A stretch of 64,000 nucleotides of DNA from Leucosporidium creatinivorum (taxonomy: Eukaryota > Basidiomycota > Microbotryomycetes > Leucosporidiales > Leucosporidiaceae). The stretch is taken from contig BCKL01000002.1 in the NCBI GenBank assembly GCA_001600635.1, positions 50,458-114,457 on the forward strand. The letters are read 5' to 3'. This document shows, one piece after another, positions 33,184 through 44,365 of this stretch. The notes beneath the pieces are model-generated. The model worked only from the letters and a program-made list of their open reading frames with translations, ran no database searches and was not told where the DNA came from. The translations under genes were made by a program, and so were the position numbers. The first letter of the stretch is position 1; every line of letters starts with the position of its first letter.

Positions 33184-34477
33184 TCACTCCAGCTTGAACC
33201 TGACACCCTTCTCCTCACCAGCGGCTTTAACCTCGGCGAGCTCCTCGGCAGTCCAGATGGGGCGAAGCTGATGAGGAAGGGCGAAGGATCGGAGAGTGGG
33301 CGCTTCGGCGATGAGGTCGAGGGCGGCGGTGGAGGTGAGCTTGTCGAAAGAGAGCGCTCTTGGCGGTTCGCCCGCAGAGCGAGGAGTCGGGTCGGAGATG
33401 GAGAGGGTTTCGAGGTGTCGAAGGGATTGGAGAAGCGGGAGGATCTGCTCGGGTTCATACCCGACGCAGCCGATTCGAAGGTCTCGGACATCGCGCAGAG
33501 CACTGAGCGTTGGCCACCAGTGCTCCATGTCGGCGAAGAAGCCCTTCTCGCTGATGGCGACTAGGCTTAGGAGTTGAGGGGCGACCGCAACGATGGGTGC
33601 GAAGGGCGCTGACGGGTTTGCCGTGTCCCACGCCACGTCGTAGATCGTCTGCCCGAGGTGGAGGTGGCGAAGTGTGCTTGAGGCAGCACGAGTGAGCGGT
33701 GCCAGCTCCGGTCGTTCGACAGGTCTCGGGGTCGGGAGCTGAAGTCGGACGAGTGGACACGAGGGTAGCGCTGGGTTCGGGGCATTGTCGAAGTTTTGAG
33801 TGCGCATATCGTCGAGCGTGAGAGCTTGCAAGTCCGGCCAGCAGGCGCAGAGTCTGGAGGGCAGAGGTCAGTCTTCGGCGCTCGGCTGAGGGAGAGCGAG
33901 CCTCCAACTCACTCGAGGGACTCGACCATGTTGAGCCAAGGGGTATGGGAGCTCCCAGCGGAGTTGATGATGGCGAATCCTTCAAGTGACAGCTTCTGTA
34001 GCGCCTGGGTGAGAGGCTTGCCCAGCTGGCTGCGCCTGTTGCCGAAGTGAAGTCCTCCGTTGCCCTCTGGGACCAGCTCGAACGTCTTGAGTCCAGGGCA
34101 TAGCGATACGAGAGCAGCTGCCCGTTTGCTTCTGCCCCCCCCCCTGCCATTTCGATGCCTACGCTAAGCGAGCGAATCTTCGACCTCCGCTCGGCGCCTT
34201 GTCGTCCTCTGAGCGTCCGGGCGAGGCGCTCCGCCATCTTGGTGTCCTTGACTGCGAATTCTTTGCTGAAGTCGACGGCTCCGTACCACGCTGCACAGAC
34301 TCCCGCAAAGCTCAGCCTCGCCTGCTGCCTCTCCCAACTATTCGAGTCCTCGAGCGACGCGACAAGAATTTGGGCGAGCGTTTCCGTAGGGAAAGAAGCG
34401 ACTAGCGAGTCTGTAGGTTGCTGGAGGCGGCGGGCCGTAGCTGAGTCCGTAAGTCCCTGCTCCTGCTGTTCGGCCAT
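33184..34477 (-). CDS. F-box/LRR-like family paralogue Q, frame broken at a poly-C run
   Basis: Exon 1 is 34477-33913 and exon 2 is 33853-33184. The F-box-like part reads FPTETLAQILVASLED, then FAGVCAAWYG and VKDTKMAERLA. Exon 2 has the full LRR-like half (HWWPTLSALRDVRDLRIG, LPHQLRPIWTAEELAEV, GVRFKLE). Within exon 1 a run of ten C (34135-34144; G on the coding strand) breaks the frame; downstream the family frame resumes (SKRAAALVSLCPGLKTFELV, LGKPLTQALQKLSLEGF). A run of eight or eleven would stay in frame, so this is either a young mutation or a homopolymer base-calling error. Everything else is intact, including splice sites and the stop-plus-donor arrangement. Q lies in tandem behind R, and the pair mirrors A-B. 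Confidence 0.65.
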
Positions 34478-34687
34478 GCCGAGGTGTAGTCGACGGGGCG
34501 AGCGCGGGAAAGCAACGAGAAGCGGAAGAGAGAGAAGGCAACGCGAATCTCGACGTTGAACAAGGAGCAGACGGGGTGAGATGCAGTAAGTGAATCGTTA
34601 GTGATAAAAAGCGGGGGTCGGAAGACTTCTCAGATGTTCTGAGTCTTTGCAGAAGGACTACAGTGCTCCCTTCACCCTCAGCTGCTT

Positions 34688-34699
34688 GACCGAGCTCGG
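34688..34699 (-). promoter_or_regulatory. palindromic CCGAGCTCGG box upstream of paralogue Q
   Basis: On the minus strand CCGAGCTCGGTC lies ~215 nt before the ATG of Q. About 90 surrounding bases match the region upstream of paralogue B (CTCGCTTCTGGGCTGGCTC before, AGCTGAGGG after). Confidence 0.4.
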
Positions 34700-34936
34700 C
34701 GCCGTGCCAAGCTGAGAGCCAGCCCAGAAGCGAGCGATGTGGGTCTTTGAGAACCCGACGTCCCTTGTAGAGCTTTCGTGCTATAGCTCAAGCCGCCTTC
34801 GACAAAAGAGCCGCCATCAGCGCTTCATTCGCCCTTGCTCATCCTTCGCTTCCTCGCCGAGCTCGACTCAAGTCGACTGCAGACTCACTGCTCTCACGTC
34901 GGCAAGCGGCGAGTCCAGCGATATTACAGCAGCTCT

Positions 34937-36321
34937 TTAAGCCAGCAGGCTCAGTATGGACTCCGCGGCACGGTCCTGCGAAGCGCGAAGGAGAAGAGGT
35001 CAGCGACATCGCCGAGTTGTCAGCCCACGATCGTACGAAAATTTACCTCGCGTTCAAGAGCGAAGCGCACATTCTTCTGTTCAGCAACAGCTTTGACGCG
35101 CACCAGCTCATGTTCCGTCCAGACCTCACCGAGCTGACGAGGCAGGGTGAGAGCTTCGAGGGCGACGGCGCCGCCGAGGAAGTCGATAGCCGACTGCGAA
35201 GTAAGCCGATGAAAGGGAGCTTCGGTAGCTCCGAGCTTGGAGTGGCCTAGCGAGAGGGTGTGGAGGTGAGCGAGCGGCTGAAGGAGAGGGAGAGTGGTCG
35301 CAAAGTCGAAGCCGAGGACACCGAGCGAGAGCGCCTCAATGTCCCTCAAAGCCGTAAGCATGGAGGTCAGGGCGTCTGAAGAGGTGTAGGTCCCGTTTCC
35401 CCAGAGCGAGCAATCGAAGTCCGCCTTGAGGGTGATGAGTCGAGGTGCAATCGTTTCGAGGGAGCGGCTGAGCGCGGTGAGAATCCAGGTTAGGTTTCCT
35501 CCCGTCGTAGCAAATGCTCCTAGGTGCAGGTGGCGAAGAGTCGATTCGCTGGATTCCAAGAGCTCGATGTAAGTGGCGACCGAGCCAGAGGGCCAAAGAG
35601 GAAGATGGAGCTCCGAAAGTCGAGGGGTTGCCGTCTCCCAGGGGAGGTGGTGTGGCCAAGGGTTAAGCTTGACATCGGGGAGGCTGAGAGCAGTGAGCCC
35701 GGGCCACCTCATGAGGATTCTGCGGGCAGGAGGGGATCAGTTTAAGCACTCAATCTTGACGCCGCTCGGCGAGAGTCCTACGCACCGCATCAAATCGCCG
35801 CCGGAGATGCCCAAGTGGTCACGCGGAGACATCTTGAAGTGCTCGATCTTGGTGAGGTCTTTCAAAGCTTGAGTCAGGGGAGCGCCCAGCGACACCTCGC
35901 GTGTCCCAAGGTAGCAGAAGCCGAGCAGCTCCAACGTCTCCAGCTTTGGGCAGGCTTTGACGACGCTGGCAACGCGCTGACTCCGTCCAGCACCTTTCTT
36001 TTCGATCTGTACACTGAGCGAGCGAATGCTGGCCCTCTGCTCGGCGCTCGTCTTGGCGAGCGTGCTGGCGCAGCGCTCAGCCATGTTGCTGTCCTTGACG
36101 GCGAGCTCTCTGTACATATCGACAGCTCCGTACCAGCCTACACACGTTTTGGCGAAGCTGATCCTCGCCTGCTGTCTCTCCCAGGGGTTCAACCCCTCGA
36201 ACGACGACTTGAGGATCTGAGCGAGCGTTTCCGTTGGAAGGGAGGCGCCGGGAGCGTCTGTAGGTTGTTGAGGGCGGGCTGTAGTCGAGCTGGTAGCTTG
36301 TTGATCCTGCTGTGCTGCCAT
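34937..36321 (-). CDS. F-box/LRR-like family paralogue R, apparently intact
   Basis: Three exons (36321-35786, 35719-35047, 34975-34937) give 415 residues, almost the same as B. The N-terminus is MAAQQDQQATSSTTARPQ. The F-box-like part is LPTETLAQILKSSFEGL, then FAKTCVGWYG, and VKDSNMAER follows. The second exon holds the LRR-like half (ALSLGVLGFDFATTLPLLQP, LPRQLGEVWTEHEL). If the final intron (donor GTAAAT) is retained the protein ends at 35020 instead; spliced, it ends DRAAESILSLLA. It is the closest relative of A. The HMMR-like gene ends 385 bases upstream, and that gene's tail plus this promoter and gene were copied to 43.6-45.9 kb. The SCF receptor role is inferred. Confidence 0.78.
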
Positions 36322-36540
36322 GCTGAGCTGTAGTCGACGAGTCGAGAGCGAGAACAAAGTGAGAAGTGGGAGGGAAAGTGAGAAACACAGCTCGAGCTCG
36401 AGAAAGGGTCGAGAGCGGACGATCATTGGTGAGGTGCAGAAATCGAAGATCCGGGGCCTTTCAGCTGATGCATAATGCTGAGCGAGCTTTCCTGTATCCT
36501 CACGAAAGTGCTGCTCCCTCTGCTCCGCCCTCAGCTCGCC

Positions 36541-36552
36541 GACCGAGCTCGG
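36541..36552 (-). promoter_or_regulatory. palindromic CCGAGCTCGG box upstream of paralogue R
   Basis: CCGAGCTCGGTC on the minus strand, ~220 nt before the ATG of R. It is followed by GCGAGCTGAGGGCGGAG, as in paralogue B. Confidence 0.4.
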
Positions 36553-36705
36553 CGAACTCTCGCTCTCGTTCTCCATCCCCACCTCAGCACTGCTAAACGC
36601 TCAACAGTTACATCCCATCAACTCCACAAATCTAAGCTAAGACAACAATTCGACCACTACCCTCACCCTCCCACTCCTCATCTCCCTCCTCGCCTCCGGC
36701 TCGGC

Positions 36706-39301
36706 TCACTCGAACAGCTCATCGACCGTCATCCTCCCCGACATCCTCACCGCCGGGCTCGACACACTGCGCTTCTTCATCATCGGCAGCGGAGGTTGGT
36801 GAACACCACTCGCCCGACCTGCTTTCCTCGAGCCGAGGCCGATGGACGAGGAGAAGCCCGAGGTGGAGCGATTGAACGCGGGCGCTGAGGATTGGAGAGT
36901 AGGGTGGGAGGTGCTGGTGGAGGGGAAGATGCGGTCGGGGTCCTGTTCGTCCTCGTCGGCGTGCTCGTGGATGACAAACCTCGGCACCTGGCCTTGGCTC
37001 GCGGAGACGCTGCGACTCGGCGCTGTCGCTGGCGGGGCTGGTCGAGCTGAGACCGAGGGTGTGAAGACGTCGTCCAAGACTGGTCTGGAGACGCGGGAGC
37101 GGGATGGGATGGTAGATGGTGGGCCCATGAGCGTGGTGGTCGGGAGGGGAGAGACGGAGCGGTATGCGGAGAGTTCGGCGCGGAGGGCGGTGAGCTCGGA
37201 TTCGGCCGAGGCGAGGGTTGAGGTGGTGGTGAGGTGTTTCTGTTGTCGTTCACACTCATAAGCGTACATCCCGATAACACAAGAAGCACGAACAACTCAC
37301 CCTGCGCGACTCGGCTAACTCCTCGCGAATCTGGGCGACATGGCGGATCTTCTGATGAGGGTTGCCATGCGAGATGAGCTCTGTGTTCTGCTCTGCGAGT
37401 TGGCGGTTGTCAAGCTCGGTGGCGGCGTTTTGACGGGCAAGTTGGTCGAGGGTGCGGCAGAGGTCTTCGTGCTGGGAGCCGACTTGCTCCAGGTCGGCGA
37501 TGCGGGCGAGGGCGCTGAGGGAGGGGATGGGTCAGCGAGGAGGGAGAGAGGGATGAGAGAGACGACTCACAGATCCAATTCTTCGCGCAGACCATCCTGA
37601 GCAGCCCTCGACTGCCCCAACAACCCAGCAACCCTCTTCTTCTCGCTCCTCTCCTTCTCCACTCCCTTCTCCTTCTCCCCGACCTTCCTCCTCTGCTCCT
37701 CCATCTCTCCCTCGAACCTCTCCAACTCGCTCACCGCCCTCTCCTGCAGCTCGTTGACATCTCCCTCCGCGACCGCCAGCGCCTCATGCAACTCCGACGC
37801 CCTCTCCCGCACCTCGTCGCGCTCCTCCGTGAGCGATGCGACCTGCTCCTCCAACCCTGGGATCTCCTCGTTAACAGCGAGGTCCAACTCTCCCTCCGCG
37901 ACTTCCAACTCCTTCTCCAACCTCTCCAACTCCCGCCTCGTTTCCTCCCTCCTCTCCCCCTCAACCCACTTCGAATCCCTCTCCACCTCCCTCCCAACGC
38001 TCACCCACCCCTCCAAGAACGCCACCTCCTCCCTCAGCCCGACCATCTCCCTTTGATCGCTCCTCGCCCGCTGCCTCCACTCCTTCTCGCCCCTCCGGTC
38101 CTCCCTCTCCTTCCTCCACTCTCCTAACGCCCACTCCCTCTCCTCCTCCGTCCGACCGAGCTCCTCCCTCAGCGCATCCGCCTCTTCTCCAACCTGAGCG
38201 GAGTACTCTCCCAACGCCTGTACCTGCGCCGTCCGGTCCTCCAATTGCCGTTCGAGGCGAGCGATCCGAAGCTCAGCGGCGGCGAGGTCGACTGTCCTGA
38301 CTTCCTTGACCTGGCCCCTCAGCTCCCTAACCATCTTCTCCGCTACCTCTACCACCTCTTTCCTCGCCCTCCCCTCCTCCCTAGCCTCCTTCCTCGCCCT
38401 CCGCCCCTCATTCTCAAGCTCGGCGATCCTCTCCTCCCTCCTCTCCACCCTCTCCTTCAATTCCGCGATCTCCACATCTCGGCGTTTGCGAGAGGCGTCG
38501 TGTGATTTGGTGAGCTCCTCGAGTTTGGATTGGAGCAGAGGGACCGTGGCGACGCGTTTGGAAAGGGAGGTTTCGGATTTGGTGAGCTTGGTGGTGAGGG
38601 CCGTTTGGTGGGAGGTGAGGTTTCCTGTGGGGTCAGAGCGGGTTAGCGAGGGTGGCAGAGAGACTAGAGCAAGGAGAGCGACTCGCGAACTTCAGCTTTG
38701 AGCGACAACAGCTCCTTCGCCGTCTCCCCTTTCTCGCGAACCGACTCGTCGCGAGCAGCTTCCAGACGAGTAATCTTGCTCAGGAGCTTGGCCGTCTCCT
38801 TCTCATGTTGGAGTTGTAATCGATGTTTGAGGTCGTCCATCTGTCACACGCTAATCGTCAGCTCGGCTCGCACAGAAAGCGGAGCGAGAGAGCTGACCTG
38901 CTGCCTTGCTCGTTCGGCTGCACCGATAGACACGAGTCCATTAGAAGCGCGAGGGCGTTTATTCTCCTTGGACTCGGGTTCATACAGACCGAACGTGTCT
39001 GCGCGGTTAGAATGTAGAGGATCAGCTCTCTCTGTTCGGCGCTTTCGGGGCTCGTTCAACATGCACTCACCTGGCCCTCCTTCCTTCTCTACAAACCTGC
39101 CCGCCTTCTCCAGCATAGCTCCTCTCTTATAGATGGGATCAGGTAAGCCGAGCGGGACATCGTAAGCTCCTACAGGCGGGATGTCGGCATTGGCTGAGTT
39201 GTTGTTTGATGAGGGAGGGTCAGCGCGTCTGAGAAGCTAGAGCTGTGAGAAAGGTGTAGCGTACTAGGTTCTATGAATCGCTTTGAGCGAGGGAATTGCA
39301 T
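36706..39301 (-). CDS. HMMR/RHAMM-like coiled-coil spindle protein
   Basis: ATG 39301 begins MQFPRSKRFIEP, then (after an intron) DIPPVGAYDVPLGLPDPIYK and AMLEKAGRFVEK. This 'FP.SKRF...PGAYD....K.....F.K..RF' pattern is the N-terminal signature of hyaluronan-mediated motility receptor proteins. The next exon has KENKRPRASNG. From ~residue 95 on the protein is almost continuous coiled coil (LQHEKETAKLLSKITRLEA, ELKERVERREERIAELENE and long E/R/L heptads). The C-terminal ~150 residues are disordered (VPRFVIHEHADEDEQDPD) and end SGRMTVDELFE. In animals these proteins bind microtubules and organise spindles; a like role here is inferred. The C-terminal exon and 3' flank are duplicated at 43625-44198. 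It diverges from the Tpz1-like gene across only 205 bases. Confidence 0.7.
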
Positions 39302-39506
39302 CCCCTACAGAATCTGAATTGGCGACTTAGAAACGAGAAACGAGCAGGACAGCGTAAGAGCTCAAGAGGGAGATTCGACGCGTCGAGAGGTTGCCTCTTC
39401 CCAAATCGCTCGACATCTCATTACAACACTAGCGCGACTGCTCATAGCTTCGAATCGACTACAGGACAGCTCTAGTAGCGCGCGCTGTACCTCAACAGTC
39501 GCCAGC
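39302..39506. promoter_or_regulatory. short bidirectional promoter, HMMR-like (-) / Tpz1-like (+)
   Basis: The 205 bases between the two start codons must serve both genes. No clear TATA word or factor site is recognised. Confidence 0.45.
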
Positions 39507-42482
39507 ATGTCCAAGAACAGCGGGCTGACGGCCTGGCTCGAAGCCAAGGCTTTGAACCACAAGAAGTACCATCACGACATGTTGGGAGAGCAAGTCTACT
39601 CGGGGCCGAGGCTGATGATGCTCAAGGTATGTTCTCTGCTGTCCTACAGCTCCTCGGCGGCGCCAGCTGACTCTCCGGCTCGCTGCGCGCTCGACAGACC
39701 ATCGGCGCGTTCGAAGTCAAGGGCGACAGGCAAAAGATGTGGTACGAAATGGCCGACATGTCCCACCGCATCAACGTCATGATCCCCGGCTCTGTAGTCA
39801 AAGAGTTCAACCAGTCCGTCGTCTCCTTCCTCTCTTCTCGGCGCGGGCTGACCGTCGTCTCCTCACATCAGAACACACCACGAAGCCGCTCCGCTTCACG
39901 CCCGTCGCCACGAACTCCTCTCCATCGAAGAATTCCACTTCATTGTCCTCGCTCCCCCCATCGACGCTCCCCGCGCAGGCCAACCCGCCTCTCGCAAGTC
40001 CGAGCCGACATTCGGGATCAAGGTGCTCAAGCTGCGTGAATTCGGAGGAGGGGGAAAGGATGTGATTAGGGGTGTTAAGACGCTGAGGGAGGGTGGAGGC
40101 AAGGAGGTCAGAGGGTGGATTGAGGAGTTGGAGAGAAAGGCGAGGGGGGAGGTGGCTTTTGCGAGTGAATTGGGGGTGGAGAAACAGAGGAGGGAGATGG
40201 GGTCTGTGGAGCAGCAGATGGGGATGGTGGAACCGGTGAAGAGGATGTTTAAGGCGGTGGATAAAGGGAAGGGAGTCGACCGACCGGAGATGGAGGGGCC
40301 GCCGAAGAAGCTCGCGGCGCCGAGGAAGCTAGAGGAGAAGAAAAGGACGTTCAGCTATGATGGCTTTGAGGCTGTGAGTGGACCTCCCTCCCTTCACTAG
40401 GACTCGCACTGATTCAAGGATCTCTCAACAGCCTCGCAGCCTCTCCGCCGCTCTTAAAGGCTGCGCCCCCCGTCAGCTCCTCCCCCTTCGCTCTCTCGAA
40501 GGCGCTCACTCACATTCTTACTCCTCCACAGACGTCCAAGAGCGCCTCAGCTCCGCCTGGGGTATCGATCACGTCGTCAAAGCTGAACCTTCCGACCTCC
40601 AGCCACAAGCCTCCACCTCGAAGCTCCCTCCTCCACCCATCATCGCCGAGCTCTCTCCCCCTCCTCTTCGCATCTCCTCCACTCGACCCGAGGACCTCGG
40701 TCCGCCGAAGAAGCTTCCTCGTCTCGCCTCAGTCGCTCTCGCTCCCTCTCCTCAGCCTCAAGCTCAGCCTCAACCACCGGAACCGCGACCAGAGCAGCTC
40801 GGCCCGCCCCAGAAGCTCCCCTCGGATCTTTCAGCTCAGTTCCGTCCTCCACGTCTCGAGGAGCAAGTCCCTCTACCTCCCTCTCCCCCTCCTGCTGCTG
40901 CTGCGGCGCCGAAACCTCAACCTCCACCTCCCCGTCCGGAAGATGAAGGCCCTCCTCGCAAACTCCCTCGACTCGCTCCTCCCCCTACCATCACCACCGC
41001 CGCCGCTCTTCTCTCCACAAATGATCTTGGAACCCTCACGCAAGCTCCAGCCGACGCCGACCGACCCAGCTCGCCTTCCCCTCAGTTCACCAAGGTAGAT
41101 CTGAGCTCGTCGGATCTGAGGAGATTGGAGGCGGCCGAGGCGGCGGCAGCGCTCGATGCTCCTCCTGCTGCAAGGGTGACGGCCCAGCAGCAGTCGAGAT
41201 CTTCCTCTCCGGGAGAGATGATCGAATGGCCTTCCTCCCCTCCCCGCCCTCCTGCCTACCCTCTCACCCTCCCCGCCGATGCCGACCTCGAGCCCGACGA
41301 CTCCCTCTCCCAACCCTTCCCCTTCCCCTCCTCGACCGGCCCGCCCCTCCCGACACTACAAGCAGGCCAACACCCCGCCTCCTCGATTCACTACTCCCAA
41401 TTCCCTCAGGAGTCGATATCGGTGGAGGTCAGCGCCGTGTTGAGCGTTAGGAGTCAGGTGAAGGGGCAGCCGATGGCGGGGCAGAGGATTGCGGAGGATG
41501 AGGGAGAGGTGGATGGCGAGGATGAGGATGCGGAGCTGCCGCCTTCGAGGCAGGAGAGCTCGGGCTCGCAGGGGAGGAAGGCGTGGGAGCTGGCGGAGGA
41601 GGCGCCGAGCAGTGGGGGCGTTGAGGTCAAGGAGGAGGAGATAGAGAATGTCGAGATGCAGGATGAGGATTTGGAGAGCGATGAGGAGGAGGAGGGGAGC
41701 GTGATGGATGTCTTCGGCGTTGCTGCTGGAGGAGGGAGGAAGAGGGCTCGGTGCGCTTGCTCTCACTTTGCTTGCTCTCCTTTGTGCTAGAGCTGACTCC
41801 TTTTCTCCGCTTGCACAGATCCATCGACGACGACGACGACGACGACGATCAAGAGTCCGAGCACGACGGCGACCTTCCCCCTTCCTCCTCTTCGCAGTCC
41901 AGCGATCACCTCGCCCCTCGTCCTCGCACCCAAGCCTCCGCTCCGCCCGTCAACTTCCTCACTACCTCCTCTCCTCCCCACTCGCGACGCCCCTCGCAAG
42001 CTCTTACGCACATCCCGAACTCCCAGCCCTCGCGTTCGGCCACTCAGGCTGAGCAGTCGCAGCCCGAGCAGGCCGAGGTGGTGATGGAGGAGGGAGCGAG
42101 CTCGAGTGGAAGGAAGAGGAGGTGGGATGGGGAGAAGCAGAGGGAGCAGTTGAGGACGCTGAATGGCGAGAGGGAGAGGGAGAAGGAGGGGCAGCCGAAG
42201 AAAAGGCTCCAGACCGCCTCTGCCTCTCCCTCGAAGACCATCGCCCAGCCTCGTGGTTCCTCAACCCTCGCTCCCTCGCAACCTCTCCCTACTTCCCAAC
42301 CTCCCCCGACCTCCCACTCCCACTCCCTGCCCGACAGCTCCCCACCCTTCACTTTTCTCGACCCCTCGCAACAGGCCCACTTCCTCGCCGAACAAGAGTA
42401 CTGGAGTAGACATATGGAGTTACAGCCGATGGGGGTGGTGGAGCTGCCGCCGATGTTGTGGGGGGAGAGCGAGAAGGTGTGA
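39507..42482 (+). CDS. candidate shelterin TPP1/Tpz1 protein with repeated linear motif
   Basis: Five exons (39507-39626, 39698-39813, 39872-40373, 40432-41750, 41819-42482) give about 906 residues. Residues ~1-150 look like the OB fold of TPP1/Tpz1/Est3 proteins: QVYSGPRLMMLKTIGAFEVK, then KMWYEMADMSHRINVMIP, ELLSIEEFHFIV and FGIKVLKLREFGG. That fold recruits telomerase in known members. The rest is disordered and carries four copies of RPE-x-x-GPP-(K/Q/R)-KL, coded from about 40281, 40684, 40786 and 40933, spaced between Pro-rich stretches. It ends in acidic segments including a run of eight aspartates after the last intron. The family call rests on the pattern of the OB fold only and is tentative; it could be another OB-fold nuclear protein. 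Confidence 0.5.
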
Positions 42483-42782
42483 TTGGATGGTTGAGATGCG
42501 GAGAGAGAGGAGGAGCTCGGCGCCGAGCGAAGGGCGAGGGGACGCGCTTGCTTGTGATGTGTGAGGTGACGGGTGTTCAAGATACGCTTGTAGTGCTTGT
42601 GTATGTACCTTAGTCGCTTGCGCTTGATCCGTCGAGTTCGAGAGCTGTACAGAGAGATGAAGCTGCTCGGCGCCCGATCTCAGAAAGGCCAAGTCCGAAA
42701 GTCGGCTTGCTCGTTTCTTGCTCTCCTTTATCGCTACTCGTCACATTCTCCAACACTCGGCTGTACTGCCCTACAGAAGCAC

Positions 42783-43586
42783 ATGCTGCCCCCACCACCA
42801 GCCTACAGCTCTCTCAGCTCGCCTCACCCCACCTCTGAGCTCTCGGGGCTGCTCTCCTTACCCCAGCATCTACTCCTCTGTATCTTATCATCCCTCCCTC
42901 TTTCCTCCCTCATTTTCTCCCTTCGCCCAAGCTGTAGGACATTACACCTCCTCAGCACCGCCCTCTCCCGTCAACAGGTGCTCGCTTCCTTCCGCGCTAG
43001 AATCAAGCAGAGGGGCAACACTACAGCAGCCGGCGGTCCCTGGCAACCTTCTCACTCCGCCGCTGCTGGGACGGGAGGAGGGAATGTACTACAGAGCAGA
43101 AGCAGGGAGACGGTGGTGCTCGACTTGTGGGCATCGACGCTCGCTCTTTCTCAGCTGAGGAAGGGCGAGTCTACACTGCTACAGCAAGCCTCCGAGGAAG
43201 ATAGCTCGGCCGAGCAGGACCTCTTCGACTTCCTTCAGCCCAAGGCGAGGGTGGAGGATTTGGTCGTCCAGTGGGGGAGGGAGGATAGGGTCATTTATTC
43301 GGAGGGAGATGCTGCTGGCGAGGGAGGGGGGACAGTACTCGCTACAGATGTTACCGTACAGCTCGGCCGAAGTAGCGCCAAGCTACTGCTGCCGTTTCGG
43401 AGCTCGAGTTCGGCGGAAAGGTCGGCGGCGGGCAGGGTGAGGACGGTGGAGAGAGCTGTAGTTGAGGTTGGGAGAGGAGAGGGAGAGACGTTGGAGATAG
43501 TGGCAGATCGGTTGGTCCAGGGGTTGAAGAGCGTGAGGGCCTGGAGAGAGGAAGAGAGGGGAGTGGGGTGGTATGAGTCGGGTTAG
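42783..43586 (+). CDS. F-box-like protein, unrelated to the expanded family
   Basis: A single exon of 267 residues starts at ATG 42783. Residues ~20-65 (LLSLPQHLLLCILSSLPLSS, then LRPSCRTLHLLSTALSRQQV) have the spacing of an F-box: LP, a helix, then a conserved C-R-x-L. The remainder (ETVVLDLWASTLALSQLRKG, DLFDFLQPKARVEDLVVQWG) contains no LRR signature and does not align with the eight paralogues. It ends just before the duplicated HMMR tail; a GTGAGTTG donor and an ATAG acceptor in the spacer suggest that the transcript may splice into it. The predicted function is as an SCF adaptor, weakly supported. Confidence 0.55.
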   Translation: MLPPPPAYSSLSSPHPTSELSGLLSLPQHLLLCILSSLPLSSLIFSLRPSCRTLHLLSTALSRQQVLASFRARIKQRGNTTAAGGPWQPSHSAAAGTGGGNVLQSRSRETVVLDLWASTLALSQLRKGESTLLQQASEEDSSAEQDLFDFLQPKARVEDLVVQWGREDRVIYSEGDAAGEGGGTVLATDVTVQLGRSSAKLLLPFRSSSSAERSAAGRVRTVERAVVEVGRGEGETLEIVADRLVQGLKSVRAWREEERGVGWYESG

Positions 43587-43624
43587 TGGGCGCCGAGATG
43601 AGGGAAGAGGAGCTGATTGGGGTA

Positions 43625-44198
43625 CAGAGTGAGTTGTTTGATAATTCTGGAGGATTCTCGAAGCTGCGCTGATGCTCTGACAATCTATAGCGCCACTCGA
43701 CACCCCTCGCCTTCGCCGAACCTTCAAACGTCGAACTCTCTGCCTACCGGTCCATCTCTCCCCTCCCACTACCACGCTCATGGGCCACCATCCATCGGCC
43801 CCTCCCTCATCCTCCTCTCCTGCTCAGCCCCCGACGACGCCTTCACTCTGTCCGTCTCAGCTCGCCCAGCTCCTACCCTTCCAGCCACAGCGCCGAGTAG
43901 GAGCTTCTCAGCAAACCAGCTGCCGAGGTTCGTCATCCACGAGCACGCCGATGAGGAAGAGGAGGACCTCGGTCGGATCTTCCTCTCCAGCACTTCCCAC
44001 CCGACCCTCCAATCCTCCGCACCCGCCTACAACCGCTCCACCTCGGGCTTCTCCTCCTCCATCGGCCACGGCTCGAGGAAAGCAGGTCCAGCAAGCGAAG
44101 TGCACCAACCTCAAACACCGACGATAAAGGAGAGGACCGTCTCCAACCCAGCGGTGAGGATGCCGGGGAGGATGACAGTGGATGAGCTTTTCGAGTAA
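43625..44198 (+). pseudogene. duplicated C-terminal exon of the HMMR-like gene
   Basis: From about 43690 the sequence matches the last exon of the HMMR-like gene (minus strand, 37240-36706): CTCATGGGCC near 43780, then protein VPRFVIHEHADE-like LPRFVIHEHADEEEEDLGRI, HPTLQSSAPAYNRSTSGFSS and GRMTVDELFE followed by a stop. The match begins near an intron copy at 43625 (GTGAGTTGTT at both loci). It continues past the stop into the intergenic DNA up to paralogue T. None of the coiled coil is present. The reading frame is still open, so a chimeric product with the upstream F-box-like gene is possible. Confidence 0.75.
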
Positions 44199-44353
44199 GG
44201 TTTGGTTCGCCGTGCTAAAGCCTGAGTGGAGGGGTGAGGGGTGAAGGGACTGGTCGAACTGTTGTGTTAGCTTAGATATGTGGTGGTGATGGCTTGTAGT
44301 TGTTAGGCGTTTATCAGTGCTGAGGTGCGGAGGGAGAACGAGAGCGAGAGTTC

Positions 44354-44365
44354 GCCGAGCTCGGT
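44354..44365 (+). promoter_or_regulatory. palindromic CCGAGCTCGG box upstream of paralogue T
   Basis: CCGAGCTCGGTC ~230 nt before the ATG of T. It is preceded by AACGAGAGCGAGAGTTCG, identical to the region upstream of R. Confidence 0.4.

Noticed and set aside
37754-38505. Plus-strand frames rich in Leu, Pro and Ser
   Set aside because: Antisense of the HMMR coiled-coil heptads.
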